64,000 nt of DNA from contig BCJU01000005.1 in the NCBI GenBank assembly GCA_001600355.1, positions 528,099 to 592,098 of the forward strand, in the 5' to 3' direction. Below the pieces are notes generated by a model that worked only from the letters and a program-made list of their open reading frames with translations, was not told the origin of the DNA and made no database searches. The translations under genes and the position numbers were made by a program. The stretch comes from Meira nashicola (taxonomy: Eukaryota > Basidiomycota > Exobasidiomycetes > Exobasidiales > Brachybasidiaceae). Positions 49,073-59,124 of this stretch are shown piece after piece (within the stretch, counting starts at the first letter, position 1; every line of letters begins with the position of its first letter).

Positions 49073-49530
49073 ATAAGCAGAATCATTAGTGTTTTATAGA
49101 TTTAAAACATGAGTCTGAGTATAAATATAATGGGTATAGATGTTTATCAATATAAAACTTCAAAAGATGATAACAATCAATGATAGTCTTATAATTAATA
49201 TCAGTATTGAAAAAAATCTTTATTACGTAATAATAAGAAGAAATATTTATATGTTATGATCGATATACTATATAGTTACTTCTTTTTGATAAATAGCAGA
49301 AATATACAACAGTTGGTCTATTGACAGAAGTCATTGAAGCGATTGATTGATACAATAAATCGAAAGAGAGAAATATGGAAATTAGAAATCGTTAAAATAT
49401 TGGTCTCGTATCTACAGAACACTTTGTACGACGTCTATGATCTTTTATGCATCACTGTAGGTATTTTGCAGTCATACTTCGCGTTTGTATTCTATCATTT
49501 TGCTTTGGAGTTGTGTTTTGCTTTGAAGTT
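49073..49530 (+). pseudogene. Decayed copy of the acyltransferase 3' end, RIP-like
   Basis: Collinear with 44853-45330. The match begins at GCAGAATCATT and runs through the positions of the stop codon and the 3' flank. Differences are mostly C to T or G to A in this copy, e.g. CATGGATG to TATAGATT and CAACAACAAG to TAATAATAAG, and they create several in-frame stops; small indels also occur. No 5' part of the gene is present. The right end runs under the 3' end of the minus-strand gene at 49452. Confidence 0.75.
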
Positions 49531-52016
49531 GTATTCTTTCCGATCACTGTTTGCGAAGGTCCTGCACTCGGTGTCTGCCCTTGACTATCAATGCTCAGTG
49601 ATTGGACCAAGTTTTGCTTGTTGTAATTTTGCTGATACCATTGAAGACCGTCTTGTAAATAGCTTGATAAGATTGACATTCGTTCTTCACCCAAAATCCA
49701 ACGGATACGCATGACAAATTCCTCCACCTCTTCTCCGCATACGGTTAAAAAATCCAGAAAAGGATAATCATTTTCAAGAAAGTCCTTGACCAAATCACCA
49801 ATGAAAGAAGGCGTCTTGAAGTAATGTCGAACGTTTTTTAGAAGCAGAGCTGGAACGCAGCCGCATTTTACAAAAACATTAAATATTGCCATATGGATCC
49901 AAACATTTATACGAATTTGTGGAAATAATTTCTGTCGTTTATCTCCGCCAGATCGTAAGATTTCAAGATTGATTTTTAAATCGCATTTGAGCTTTCTGGT
50001 AACGAATCCATTTTCGAAAAGTTTTTGAAATCTTCCGACTTTTTTTCTTTCCCTCCGTGGCCTTGCTGTAAGAATTTTTTCCTTGTCCGATTTCTGACTT
50101 GTATAATGTTCTTCAGGAAAGCCTTTCCCTGGTAAAGGCCGTAAACCGCCTAATGTTTTATATATTGACGGGCTAATAATTTGAAGCACCAGGTCTCTTG
50201 TAATCCATACCGCCTCTTCCTCTGTGAGCGTGGGCAGATCGACCTTGTCTAGCGGATAAAAGATGGGTGACCATTTTTGAGCCTCTGTGGTAACTTTGAT
50301 ATCATGGCAGAGGCGAAATGCTTGAACGAATTGATGAGGAACAGCAATAAACATTCGGGTGGAAGAATGGTTCTCGTTTTCTTGTAAGAACTCCTTTTTA
50401 CCTTTCTTTAGCATCAAGAGTACCCAAGACATCAACCATAGCTCTAATGTGACGTCAGAATAGACTTCCCTGTGATAAGACAAGAATTGTTTGTGTGTTG
50501 GTGATGGATATTGTTTAACTACAGCTTCGAGAGATTCCGTATAGTTAGAGTTGTCCTCTAGTAGTGCGTTGAAAATTCCACCAAAGGAAGTTTCACTTTC
50601 GCAGTACTTTCGGTAGTTCATATTTGTGCTAAAGAGATTCGCAAAATCCTTCATGTCTTGCATGTTATGATTATAGGAGTCGGATCCAGCCTTTGTAACC
50701 TCTGAGCCATTGTCTTCCATTACCTTAGCAACGGTTTTATGAACAAGGCTGATACTTTTGTCACAGTATAAAAAAGGCATTTGTTTAGCATTCGAAGGAA
50801 ACAATCCTCTTAAATCTCTCTTCGAACCAGTTGGAATCATACAATCTTTCTTTCCGCGCCATCCTAGTTCAAATTTGCTTCCTTTCTCACTGGTTGTATA
50901 TGAACCATACTTTTCTCCAATACTCCGACTGAAAGATTTAAATTTTACGATATCTTTATCAAATTCATTCAGAATCCTTTCTCCCATCGAGCGTTCCATC
51001 CTATTTTTACAATAAATTGTCTCATCATTTAATATTTTCGTCTTTACTGAATTTGGTGATATGACTTGAACGCTTTGACCTGAGGTTGGCTGTAATGATG
51101 ATGATAACGATGATTTGCCGTTGTCTCGCAGTGAAGTTAGAACTCCACCAGCTTCTACAGGTGCTACTGCAACTGATTGGTCGAGAGAACATTTGATGGC
51201 ATTAATGTCCTTGTCTCGTGTTTTCTCTTGTACTTTGTCTAGTCCTTTTTCCTGTATCTTTTCCTGTAGTATTTTCCGTACTTTATTTAGTACTTCCTCT
51301 TGTACTTCATCTTTCACTTTCTTCTGTAATTCCACTTTATTGATCGTGCTGCCGGTATCTACATCCTTTTGAGTTTTTGTGAACAGGATTTGATGGTGCA
51401 TGACTTTCGCTTGAGGTTGAGACATACCAATGGATAGAATTGCATCACGCATTACAGTTGCAGAATCACTTTCAGAAGACTTTTCTGGGTCAGAATGAGG
51501 AGTAGAAGTGCCGATTTGTCGGTTAAATTGTTGCGGCTTTTGAGGTTGTTCAATAGTCATAGTTGTGGCATCTTGTAATGCAATCCTTTGTTTGACATCC
51601 TCAACACTTTTATTTGTATTCTCACTACACTCTTTATACCAAAAACCTCCTGGAATTGGCAGAAGGAGATCATCATCATCATCTTGATCATTAATATCTT
51701 GAAAGATCGTATCGTCATTCCCTGCTGGGTACCTTTCAAATTCTTCATCGGCAAGAAAGTAGTCAGAATTGTTATCAGTAGAATCTTGACCTTCATCTTC
51801 CTTATTGACCTTGATTGGCAAGATTGTACGAGCAGAAGTGCCTTCAACCACCTCAGGAATATCATTCAATGGAGTCATTCTAAATCTTTTTGTTATCATA
51901 TCAATTTGATTTTCATTTTGACTAATCAAAGGTTGTGCGCGCTTACGATTGACTTTAACGATGATAACGTCTTGCTCATCATAGCTTTTTAGCTCGTCTT
52001 CTTCTTGAGGAGACAT
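49452..52016 (-). CDS. Unrecognised 854-residue protein
   Basis: The frame is open from 52142, but the first ATG is at 52016. The first about 270 residues are acidic and disordered (D-D-D-D-D-L-L-L-P run). A helical stretch with repeated K-V-Q-E-K / K-I-Q-E-K units (about 235-280) looks like a coiled coil. The last 450 residues look folded (W-L-M-S-W-V-L-L-M-L, Y-F-K-T-P-S-F-I-G-D-L) without a known motif. No signal or membrane segment. About the last 25 codons lie antisense in the duplicated acyltransferase flank, so the present C-terminus may be newly acquired. A host protein or a mobile-element-related gene are both possible. Confidence 0.68.
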   Translation of the reverse strand: MSPQEEDELKSYDEQDVIIVKVNRKRAQPLISQNENQIDMITKRFRMTPLNDIPEVVEGTSARTILPIKVNKEDEGQDSTDNNSDYFLADEEFERYPAGNDDTIFQDINDQDDDDDLLLPIPGGFWYKECSENTNKSVEDVKQRIALQDATTMTIEQPQKPQQFNRQIGTSTPHSDPEKSSESDSATVMRDAILSIGMSQPQAKVMHHQILFTKTQKDVDTGSTINKVELQKKVKDEVQEEVLNKVRKILQEKIQEKGLDKVQEKTRDKDINAIKCSLDQSVAVAPVEAGGVLTSLRDNGKSSLSSSLQPTSGQSVQVISPNSVKTKILNDETIYCKNRMERSMGERILNEFDKDIVKFKSFSRSIGEKYGSYTTSEKGSKFELGWRGKKDCMIPTGSKRDLRGLFPSNAKQMPFLYCDKSISLVHKTVAKVMEDNGSEVTKAGSDSYNHNMQDMKDFANLFSTNMNYRKYCESETSFGGIFNALLEDNSNYTESLEAVVKQYPSPTHKQFLSYHREVYSDVTLELWLMSWVLLMLKKGKKEFLQENENHSSTRMFIAVPHQFVQAFRLCHDIKVTTEAQKWSPIFYPLDKVDLPTLTEEEAVWITRDLVLQIISPSIYKTLGGLRPLPGKGFPEEHYTSQKSDKEKILTARPRRERKKVGRFQKLFENGFVTRKLKCDLKINLEILRSGGDKRQKLFPQIRINVWIHMAIFNVFVKCGCVPALLLKNVRHYFKTPSFIGDLVKDFLENDYPFLDFLTVCGEEVEEFVMRIRWILGEERMSILSSYLQDGLQWYQQNYNKQNLVQSLSIDSQGQTPSAGPSQTVIGKNTTSKQNTTPKQNDRIQTRSMTAKYLQ

Positions 52017-52142
52017 GTGTAAAAGCTTAATCTTCTGGTTTGCCTTCTCTCCAGTAAGAGAATAAAAAAGCTTCGACTGTGAATGACAAAGATCGTTGTG
52101 GTCAAGAAGAAAGGTAATTCTACTCAGCACTTTTGATTGCAC

Positions 52143-52571
52143 TTTTGATGTACAACGTCATCCAGTTATCAAGTACTGCTGTGTCAATTAAATAAAAAGC
52201 GGCGCCGTCTTGTTTTGAGATTTACGCGAATTTACCTGCCGTCATGTTTCTTAGATGATCAAAGCGAGCTTTGAAAATACTCTGACCGGAAAAAGGGAAA
52301 TCCAACTGATTTGAGTGGCCTAATCATATCTGACTTTTATCACAATTTATGACATCTTTTTTTGCTGAGTAATTCCTTTGTACAATTTACCCTCTCGATG
52401 CTTTCGACTTTCACGTTGCAATAACCCTTCCTTAATCGGAATTCAAGTCCGTTCAAGTTATTACTCGTATTTACGCCCACGGTGCATTTCAGCTAACAAA
52501 TCGATAAATTGTGCTATAAGAATACAAGAAAAAAAGGCTGAATTTTGATAAAATACAAAGATGAAAAATTT
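52143..52571. other. Spacer between two minus-strand genes
   Basis: It would carry the promoter of the 854-residue gene and the 3' end of the MFS gene. No RNA gene or repeat was recognised. Confidence 0.4.
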
Positions 52572-54203
52572 CTATTTATTCGATCTATGGAGTAAGTATA
52601 AAATCATTGCGTTTGAAGATAATAACAAAAAGCAAAGCAAAGTGAAAGCCCATCCTATTCCCATTCCGTTTGTCATTGGTAAAATTGCAGAAGTACCTGC
52701 AGCAGCAAGTAAACATCTTGTTAAATTCATATTTGCATTTGCAGAAGCTGATTTTGTAGGATATTCATCAACTAAAAAAGTTTGAACGGCAGTTTGTATA
52801 GCAATCAATGCTGCTGCAACAAAGAAAGAAGCAATAATTGGAACGGCAATATGAACGTGTTTATCAACCGTCCAACCAAAAACCAAAACAGCAACACTTT
52901 CTATAATACTAAAGATCCATGCTGAGCCTAATCTTGCTTTGACGATATTCAATGGTTTCCCGCTTGCTTGACTAACATTCGACCGCTCACGACGAAGGTG
53001 GGATTTGTTTGCTCTTGCATAGGTCCAATCGAGTAGCTTACCGACAATCAATGTACCTGCCATCGTTCCACCTCCGTTTGCTAAAAATGTCAAGCCTACT
53101 TGAAGTTGATTTAGTCCATATTCACGTGCGAATAATGTTGAAGATACAGTGACATTCATTTGCCAAATGGCATAATGCAAAGACATATAACCCGAACTTA
53201 AAGCAACACTTGGATGACGTAAAAGTAAGAACGGTTGAAAGATATTTTTTAATGGAAAATGACTTGCTTTTTTAGCTTCCAATCTTTCTTCTTCGGTCAA
53301 AATTACTTGATTTTCTTTTTTGACCCAAATGCTATATAATGGTGCTAGTGCTAATCCTGTCGGTCGTACATTTCCAATGCCAACAATTTTTCGCATCGTT
53401 TCCGGCATTCCAACAGCGGCAAGGATTAAAAACGATCCACCATAAGCTACCAAAAGCCAAAATATACTTCTCCAACCAACACTTTCCGACATTGCACCAC
53501 CAATCACAGGTCCAAGTGCGGTTGCCATTAATGAAGCAGCATTAAAGATTCCCATATAACCTGCACGCTTTTCTCGATCAACAACATCTCCTACGATTGC
53601 AGCTCCAATAGCAACTGAACTAGCACTTGCACTACTTTGAACTGCACGTAAGACTGCAAGTTGTGCATATGATTTCGTCAGTGCTAATCCAATATTCACT
53701 CCAAGATAAATTGTGAATGTGATTATAATCACAGTTCGTCTTCCTTTGATGTCTGAGAGTGGAGCCCAAACGGAAGGTGAGAGACCTTGAAAGATGAGAT
53801 AAAGAGTGACCGTTAGATTGACAAGTTCAGGAGTTACATGTAGATCTTCAGCGATTGGCGTGATTGATGGAAAGTAGATATTTGATGATAAACCCGAAAA
53901 AGAAGCAGACCATGATGCGATTGCTACGATTGCAATTACTTGACGTGAAGAGAAGATTGTATAAGGTGTTTTTGGTTTGGACTTTGTTGATTTCTTTTCA
54001 TTCTTTTCTACATCATCAGGTGGATCTAGTAGTATTGGCGCTTGAGTTGGTATTATGTTTGTAGCTGGTGTTCCTCTATTATCTTCATTACCGGTATTGA
54101 TGCTACTTGAAGAGGATGAATGCTGTATGTGATCAGTAGCACTTTCTTGTCCGTCTGTCGTATCATGATGCGGCAAAGTGTCGTGTACTTTGGCCTCTTT
54201 CAT
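52572..54203 (-). CDS. MFS transporter, DHA1 QDR/AQR-like drug:H+ antiporter
   Basis: 543 residues, single exon. A cytosolic N-terminus of about 85 residues precedes 12 predicted helices. Family marks are N-I-Y-F-P-S-I-T-P-I-A in helix 1, A-P-L-S-D-I-K-G-R-R-T (A motif) after helix 2, R-A-V-Q-S-S-A-S-A-S (helix 4) and a G-P-V-I-G-G motif in helix 5, all typical of the 12-spanner DHA1 group with yeast Qdr and Aqr1. Such proteins export weak acids, quinidine, amino acids or drugs. The substrate here is unknown. It differs from the transporter at 18652, which belongs to another DHA1 branch. Confidence 0.89.
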   Translation of the reverse strand: MKEAKVHDTLPHHDTTDGQESATDHIQHSSSSSSINTGNEDNRGTPATNIIPTQAPILLDPPDDVEKNEKKSTKSKPKTPYTIFSSRQVIAIVAIASWSASFSGLSSNIYFPSITPIAEDLHVTPELVNLTVTLYLIFQGLSPSVWAPLSDIKGRRTVIIITFTIYLGVNIGLALTKSYAQLAVLRAVQSSASASSVAIGAAIVGDVVDREKRAGYMGIFNAASLMATALGPVIGGAMSESVGWRSIFWLLVAYGGSFLILAAVGMPETMRKIVGIGNVRPTGLALAPLYSIWVKKENQVILTEEERLEAKKASHFPLKNIFQPFLLLRHPSVALSSGYMSLHYAIWQMNVTVSSTLFAREYGLNQLQVGLTFLANGGGTMAGTLIVGKLLDWTYARANKSHLRRERSNVSQASGKPLNIVKARLGSAWIFSIIESVAVLVFGWTVDKHVHIAVPIIASFFVAAALIAIQTAVQTFLVDEYPTKSASANANMNLTRCLLAAAGTSAILPMTNGMGIGWAFTLLCFLLLSSNAMILYLLHRSNK

Positions 54204-55062
54204 GACTTAAAAGAATTAAAGTTTGGATTCTCAATGAATAGATTGGATATTGGTCAAATTCATGATAAAGATGGTGGTGTTTATATATGATCCTATCAAA
54301 ATTGCGCTAAGTCATTTGCAATGCATACTCAAACTTTTTTCCCAGTCACACTTTCTCATACCCGATTCAAGTCGGGTTTATCCTTTTAAAACGCCGAAAT
54401 ACATAAGCACAAGATTCTTTCCCGCCAGCCGTCGGAGGTACCGAAATTAAACTTAGAACGCGTACAGGCGGTAAGCTGATTGGCATACAGATGCTTTTGT
54501 TTTTGCGGGGAAAAAATGCATCTAGAAACAGGATACGTACATATGTGAATAACAAGATAAATCCGATTCATACGGTTATCAATTTCGAGACATAGCCGGT
54601 CATGATGACTATTTATCTTACCGTTTCAGCAGAAATCAATGAAGTTGTCGACAGCGATGGCAAACTGGAAGCAAGGAGCGGGCTTCTGCAATACCAAAGA
54701 TGCTATCGACTGTCACTTTAATGCTGAATTGTCGCAATTTATCACTTTGCTTATGGTTTCAAAGCTGTCATAATATCTTAGACTCATAATAGCATGTTAA
54801 ATGCTTTATTTTTGATGTCATCTTATTCCGAGATTCCATTGTTGTTCTTTTATATACAATGAGTGAAAGATTTGGTACGCGTGAATTGAAGAAGAACACG
54901 TCGGCCAAAATTTAGCTTAAATGCTTATTCAGCTTTACATGCACCAATCCATTCTTCTTAAAATATCAATGCATGCACACTCATGCAGTGTACCCTTTTA
55001 GAAAGATCATTATTATCAAGCCGCCACTTCCTTGAAGGACTGCATTCATCCACAACAACAAG
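54204..55062. other. Divergent promoter region, MFS and monooxygenase genes
   Basis: 860 bases shared by two divergent genes, so they could be co-regulated. Short open frames near 54370-54570 lack coding character. No clear palindrome for a regulator was found. Confidence 0.4.
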
Positions 55063-57024
55063 ATGGTCGCAAAAACACTCAAAGTTGCAATCGTTGGTGG
55101 TGGACCTAGTGGTTTGGTAACATTGAAAACTCTTCTAGATCTTGCTGATCGTCATTCAGACATTCAAGTTGAAGCAAGCTTGTTCGAAGCAGAAGATGCG
55201 ATCGGTGGTACGTTTCGATATAGATCTTATCAAAATGCACAATTGGTTTCTTCTAAACAATTGACAGCATTTAGTGATTTCAGATTACCATTAAATGCAC
55301 CTGATCATCTCTCGCTGAATAAATACGTTGAATATTTGCAAGATTATGTGAATCATTTCAAACTTCAACAAAGAGCACATCGATTCCTACTCAACACTCG
55401 CGTCGTTCACATATGTCGTACGAGCGCAAGTGATTCAATCAAAAATGGACATGTGGTCACTTGGCAAACAGCAGATGGCAAACAGCATACTGATACATTC
55501 ACTCATCTCTCTTTATGTTCCGGTTTGCATGTAACTCCAAGTTATCCAGAAATTCCTGGTGTTCCACCTCTTACAAAGACGCCGATTGAGGAATTGAAAC
55601 AGAAGCAGGACGAAAAGGCTACCAAAGAAGAAGTCAAAACACAAGGTGCACTTCTCAGTGAATCACAGGGACGAATTGTTGCATTGCATTCAAGCAGCTA
55701 CAAATCACCAGAGATCTACAAGAATAAACGAGTTCTGATTTTGGGAACTGGCGAGACAGGAATGGATATGGGATACGAAGCTGTGAAAGCGAGAGCAAAA
55801 GAAATTGTCATGTGTACACGAGAAGGTTTTTTGAGCTTTCCCGCTGTACTCGAAAACTTTATGGTGATGGGTGTTACTTTCGATCGACCAACACCAATTG
55901 ACGGATTGATTACAAACTTGTTCGAAACTGCATACGTACATCCTTGGGTTGCAAGATCTCATTTGAGATGGTTTGTAAGCGATGCAGTTATAAAAAAGGT
56001 ACTTTGGGTTTTGACAGGAACAGAAGCGGGTTGTAATCAATGGGTAGGTGAATTACCACCCGAAAGATTGGGAAGAGCATATACGTTCTTGAACAAGTCC
56101 AACAAAGCCATCCCTTATATCAATCGATCATGGAAGAAAAGACATTGGGCCCTAGAAAAGTTTGCAAGGTATCTCGACCCACCAACTGTATCAGCGGATG
56201 AGCCTGGAATCGACTTAGCTCCTTTCCCTTCACACATCCTTCCTTCAGGAGAAGTTGTCTTTCGAAGAAACAACAGAAAAGAATCAAAAAGGATGGGGAA
56301 TAGACATTTCAAGCCGGACGTGATCGTATTTGCAACTGGTTACACACAAGAGTTCCCATTTTTGGACGACAGTAATGGAGCATACCCTGTACCGGCAGAT
56401 GCACATTGTCGTGATGTGTTTGCATATGATGATCCTTCAGTTTCATTTATTGGATTCACAAGACCTGGAGTTGGTGCAATTCCACCGCAAGCAGAAATGT
56501 GCGCACAATTATGGAGTTTAGTCATTGCTGGTAAATTGGAAGCACCAAAAGATGTTGGACATTATTATTTACTTGCACGACCACAAGCAAGGATAAAATA
56601 TGGAGTTGATTATTCTTCTTATGTTTCTCAATTAGCAAGAGATATGGGCAGTGCTCCATCTTTGTGGGACTTATGGCGAGAATATGGAATTTTGGTTTTG
56701 TTTATTTATTGTTTCAGCGCCTCTTTTCCAACTCATTATCGTTTAGTTGGACCATGGCGTGATTCAAGTGCTGTTGAAATTGAAAAAACTGAAATCTTGG
56801 AAACGATCACAAGAAGAGGATTTGGTGGAAATATGATGATGGGTGTTATACCTATGGCATTTTATGCTGTTGTTAATGTAATTGCATACATCGTGGAAGC
56901 CACACTTCACGTTGCTGAATACCTCTTTCCAACAACTTGCAAACGGGTAGCAAATGCGGTTGGCTTGCATGGTCAGAAAGCATACAATTCCAAATCTACA
57001 AAGACTGCCAAGTTGATGCAGTGA
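55063..57024 (+). CDS. Flavin-containing monooxygenase (FMO-like)
   Basis: 653 residues. The FAD-binding Rossmann motif G-G-G-P-S-G (12-17) starts the protein; an NADPH-binding motif L-G-T-G-E-T-G-M-D lies near residue 226 and F-A-T-G-Y-T-Q-E-F near 423, the usual order of class B flavoprotein monooxygenases. They use NADPH and O2 to oxygenate N, S or, in Baeyer-Villiger enzymes, carbonyl carbon. The full F-x-G-x-x-x-H-x-x-x-(Y/F) fingerprint is not obvious; L-H-S-S-S-Y-K near 210 may be its place. The last about 110 residues include hydrophobic segments (I-L-V-L-F-I-Y-C-F, F-Y-A-V-V-N-V-I-A-Y-I-V), so it may sit on a membrane. Confidence 0.86.
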   Translation: MVAKTLKVAIVGGGPSGLVTLKTLLDLADRHSDIQVEASLFEAEDAIGGTFRYRSYQNAQLVSSKQLTAFSDFRLPLNAPDHLSLNKYVEYLQDYVNHFKLQQRAHRFLLNTRVVHICRTSASDSIKNGHVVTWQTADGKQHTDTFTHLSLCSGLHVTPSYPEIPGVPPLTKTPIEELKQKQDEKATKEEVKTQGALLSESQGRIVALHSSSYKSPEIYKNKRVLILGTGETGMDMGYEAVKARAKEIVMCTREGFLSFPAVLENFMVMGVTFDRPTPIDGLITNLFETAYVHPWVARSHLRWFVSDAVIKKVLWVLTGTEAGCNQWVGELPPERLGRAYTFLNKSNKAIPYINRSWKKRHWALEKFARYLDPPTVSADEPGIDLAPFPSHILPSGEVVFRRNNRKESKRMGNRHFKPDVIVFATGYTQEFPFLDDSNGAYPVPADAHCRDVFAYDDPSVSFIGFTRPGVGAIPPQAEMCAQLWSLVIAGKLEAPKDVGHYYLLARPQARIKYGVDYSSYVSQLARDMGSAPSLWDLWREYGILVLFIYCFSASFPTHYRLVGPWRDSSAVEIEKTEILETITRRGFGGNMMMGVIPMAFYAVVNVIAYIVEATLHVAEYLFPTTCKRVANAVGLHGQKAYNSKSTKTAKLMQ

Positions 57025-57235
57025 GCATCCATCGCAATCTTTGCGCCTTCGTGGCGTTGGCAGTGTTGCTGTAAATGCAGAGATGGTTCCGAAGCACGCT
57101 CGGGTCTTGTTTCATTCATTGTTGCAGCTTGTAATATATAAACAGATGAAATGATGATTATAAAAATTGCAAAAAAGAGTGCTACCTTTTTTTTTTCATT
57201 GAACCATCACCCTTTCTTCAATTCTTACAGCTACG

Positions 57236-57994
57236 ATGAAAGTCATTTTTCACACTCTATTGACCTGTAGCATCTTCCTTGTCATCCTTGCACTCGCTTG
57301 TGACAGTGCAATTGCATCAAAAGATCACTTTGACGCACTTAATCTCGTAAAAAGAGGTGCTGCATTTGGTAAAGCGATTCAAGAAATTTGTAATCCAGGT
57401 AGCGGCAATGGCTGTAATAGCGGTAGCAGTCGTGGCGGAAGAAGCCTTTCACGTTCATCCAGCGAAAGTAGTCATGGTAGTTGGAGTGATTCAAGTCATG
57501 AAACAAGTAGTGGATCAGAAGATGATCGACATCCAGTGCAATCACAGGGTGCATCACATCTTGGTAATGATTGGAAGAAAGGAGGTTTAGTTTCAGCAAA
57601 TGATGGTAAACAAAATCGTAGAATTAAATTACTTAAACCGATCAAAGATAACAATACACCAGAAGATCTTCAAAAATGGTCAGGAAAGTATACATATAAG
57701 AATGGTAAAGAACGTAAAACGAAACTTTGGCAACAGAAAGATAACGGATTAGCTCAATTAGCAACAGGAAGTACACCACATTCAAGAATGCATGATCCTT
57801 TAAATCCTTCTTCGCCACATTCACAAGATTATCCAACAGATCCTATGACAAAGCATGCTAATAATCAATTAAAAATCTTTGTTGATAAAGGTGAAAAACG
57901 TAGAAATGCTCGTCAAAGAAGGAAAAATAATGCTCCTACTCGTCAAGTGTATTACAGAAGTAGTTCAGAAGCTTCTAGTTTTCGTCGTAAATGA
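57236..57994 (+). CDS. Small secreted basic protein, Ser-rich
   Basis: 252 residues, one exon. A signal peptide (F-H-T-L-L-T-C-S-I-F-L-V-I-L-A-L-A) is followed by a short pro-like stretch ending in L-V-K-R, a possible kexin site. Next come two cysteines (I-C-N-P, N-G-C-N), a Ser/Gly-rich linker and a basic C-terminal half. The latter matches the truncated gene at the left edge of the window: K-G-G-L-V-S-A-N-D-G, K-P-I-K, E-R-K-T-K-L-W and D-P-L-N-P in the same order. So this is a two-member or larger family about 57 kb apart. The theme (signal, Ser tract, basic body) is like the array proteins, but the sequences differ. Confidence 0.84.
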   Translation: MKVIFHTLLTCSIFLVILALACDSAIASKDHFDALNLVKRGAAFGKAIQEICNPGSGNGCNSGSSRGGRSLSRSSSESSHGSWSDSSHETSSGSEDDRHPVQSQGASHLGNDWKKGGLVSANDGKQNRRIKLLKPIKDNNTPEDLQKWSGKYTYKNGKERKTKLWQQKDNGLAQLATGSTPHSRMHDPLNPSSPHSQDYPTDPMTKHANNQLKIFVDKGEKRRNARQRRKNNAPTRQVYYRSSSEASSFRRK

Positions 57995-58082
57995 TGATAT
58001 CATTCTGATTGCTATATTTTGATCTTAGATTTATTTTGTATATATACCTTTTTTATCCATGTCAATTCTTCATAACTCGCTT

Positions 58083-58667
58083 TTATGGTGTGCTAGATGG
58101 CATTCGAATAATTGTCTTGTGTCGTTTTGATCGCTCTGCAGCTAGATCTTTTCCGTCTGCAATATTTAAGTTTTCCTTATCAATTTTAGCTTGATTTGGA
58201 TCAATATAACCTGAGGCTTTTACGTAATTCATCTGTCTTTGAGTTTCTTGTGCTTTGATACGATGTCTTTGAGCATAGATAAACATTTGTGTACTCATAA
58301 TTCGATCAGATGGATGAAGTACTAAACCTGCAGTCATTGCGCCAGAAACATGTTTTTCATGTTGATCACGTTGATCCATTAAACGAATAAATTCTTTACG
58401 ATTCGTATGACCAGGTTCAATTTGTGTTGCAATATAATTTTCTCGATTTTTACTAATTCTCTTTGATTTTTGAATCGATTGTTGATTAAAGTACGTATTC
58501 GAATCATTTCTTCCTGGCTCAATGTCTGTTGTATGTTTTTTTGACAACCAATCAGTCCAATGGAAATTGGTACGTAACGTATCTGATGTGAGCATCGGAG
58601 GAGCAGCTCTTACAGAAAAAAGAAGAAGAAAAATATAAGAAATAATTGAAAACTTCGAAAGCATCAT
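58083..58667 (-). CDS. Small secreted protein, 194 residues
   Basis: Minus strand from ATG 58667. Signal peptide S-I-I-S-Y-I-F-L-L-L-F-S-V-R-A is followed by A-P-P. The mature part is polar and basic and has no cysteine. A region with Q-M-F-I-Y-A-Q-R-H-R-I-K-A-Q may correspond to Q-L-K-I-F-V-D-K-G-E-K-R-R in the convergent neighbour at 57236-57994, so a distant relationship is possible but weak. Convergent with that gene, with stop codons about 90 bases apart. Function unknown. Confidence 0.78.
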   Translation of the reverse strand: MMLSKFSIISYIFLLLFSVRAAPPMLTSDTLRTNFHWTDWLSKKHTTDIEPGRNDSNTYFNQQSIQKSKRISKNRENYIATQIEPGHTNRKEFIRLMDQRDQHEKHVSGAMTAGLVLHPSDRIMSTQMFIYAQRHRIKAQETQRQMNYVKASGYIDPNQAKIDKENLNIADGKDLAAERSKRHKTIIRMPSSTP

Positions 58668-59124
58668 GTTATAAATTAAGAATATCCTAATGTTCTGTGA
58701 AGGTAGAAAAGAAACAAAATATATACTGTATATTTTTCAAAAGCATTTCAATCAATTCAACAAACCTTATCTGTGGCTCTGTGAATGTTGAAAATTCCTA
58801 CCCGAAGCGGGCCATCATGACGAATCTTTACTTAGCTGTGTTCCAAAAAAAAAAGTTCGCTTATTGTCTTTATTTTGTGGCTGTTCAAAATTGCCTCATA
58901 TACGGACCCTATGTAAAAATGCACTCTCACAAGTATCATTCGAATTTCTGCGAGGAAAGTATGGCTAAATGCGATGAAATGATAGTGATCGTTGCTAATT
59001 CTATACTGCAGTACAACAAGACCGAATATCAAGCAGTCTGCTATTCGCATATAGGTGTCTATAGACATAAAATGATACCGTTCTGGTGAAATTATAGAAT
59101 TCTATCCTCGTGGGTTAGAGTGTT
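58668..59124. other. Spacer before the aldolase relic
   Basis: About 450 bases. A 130-codon frame on the plus strand (58697-59089) has no convincing coding character. Nothing else was seen. Confidence 0.35.

Noticed and set aside
49452..52016. Transposase or reverse transcriptase in the 854-residue gene
   Set aside because: No D-D-E/D triad, Y-x-D-D box or terminal repeats were seen around it.
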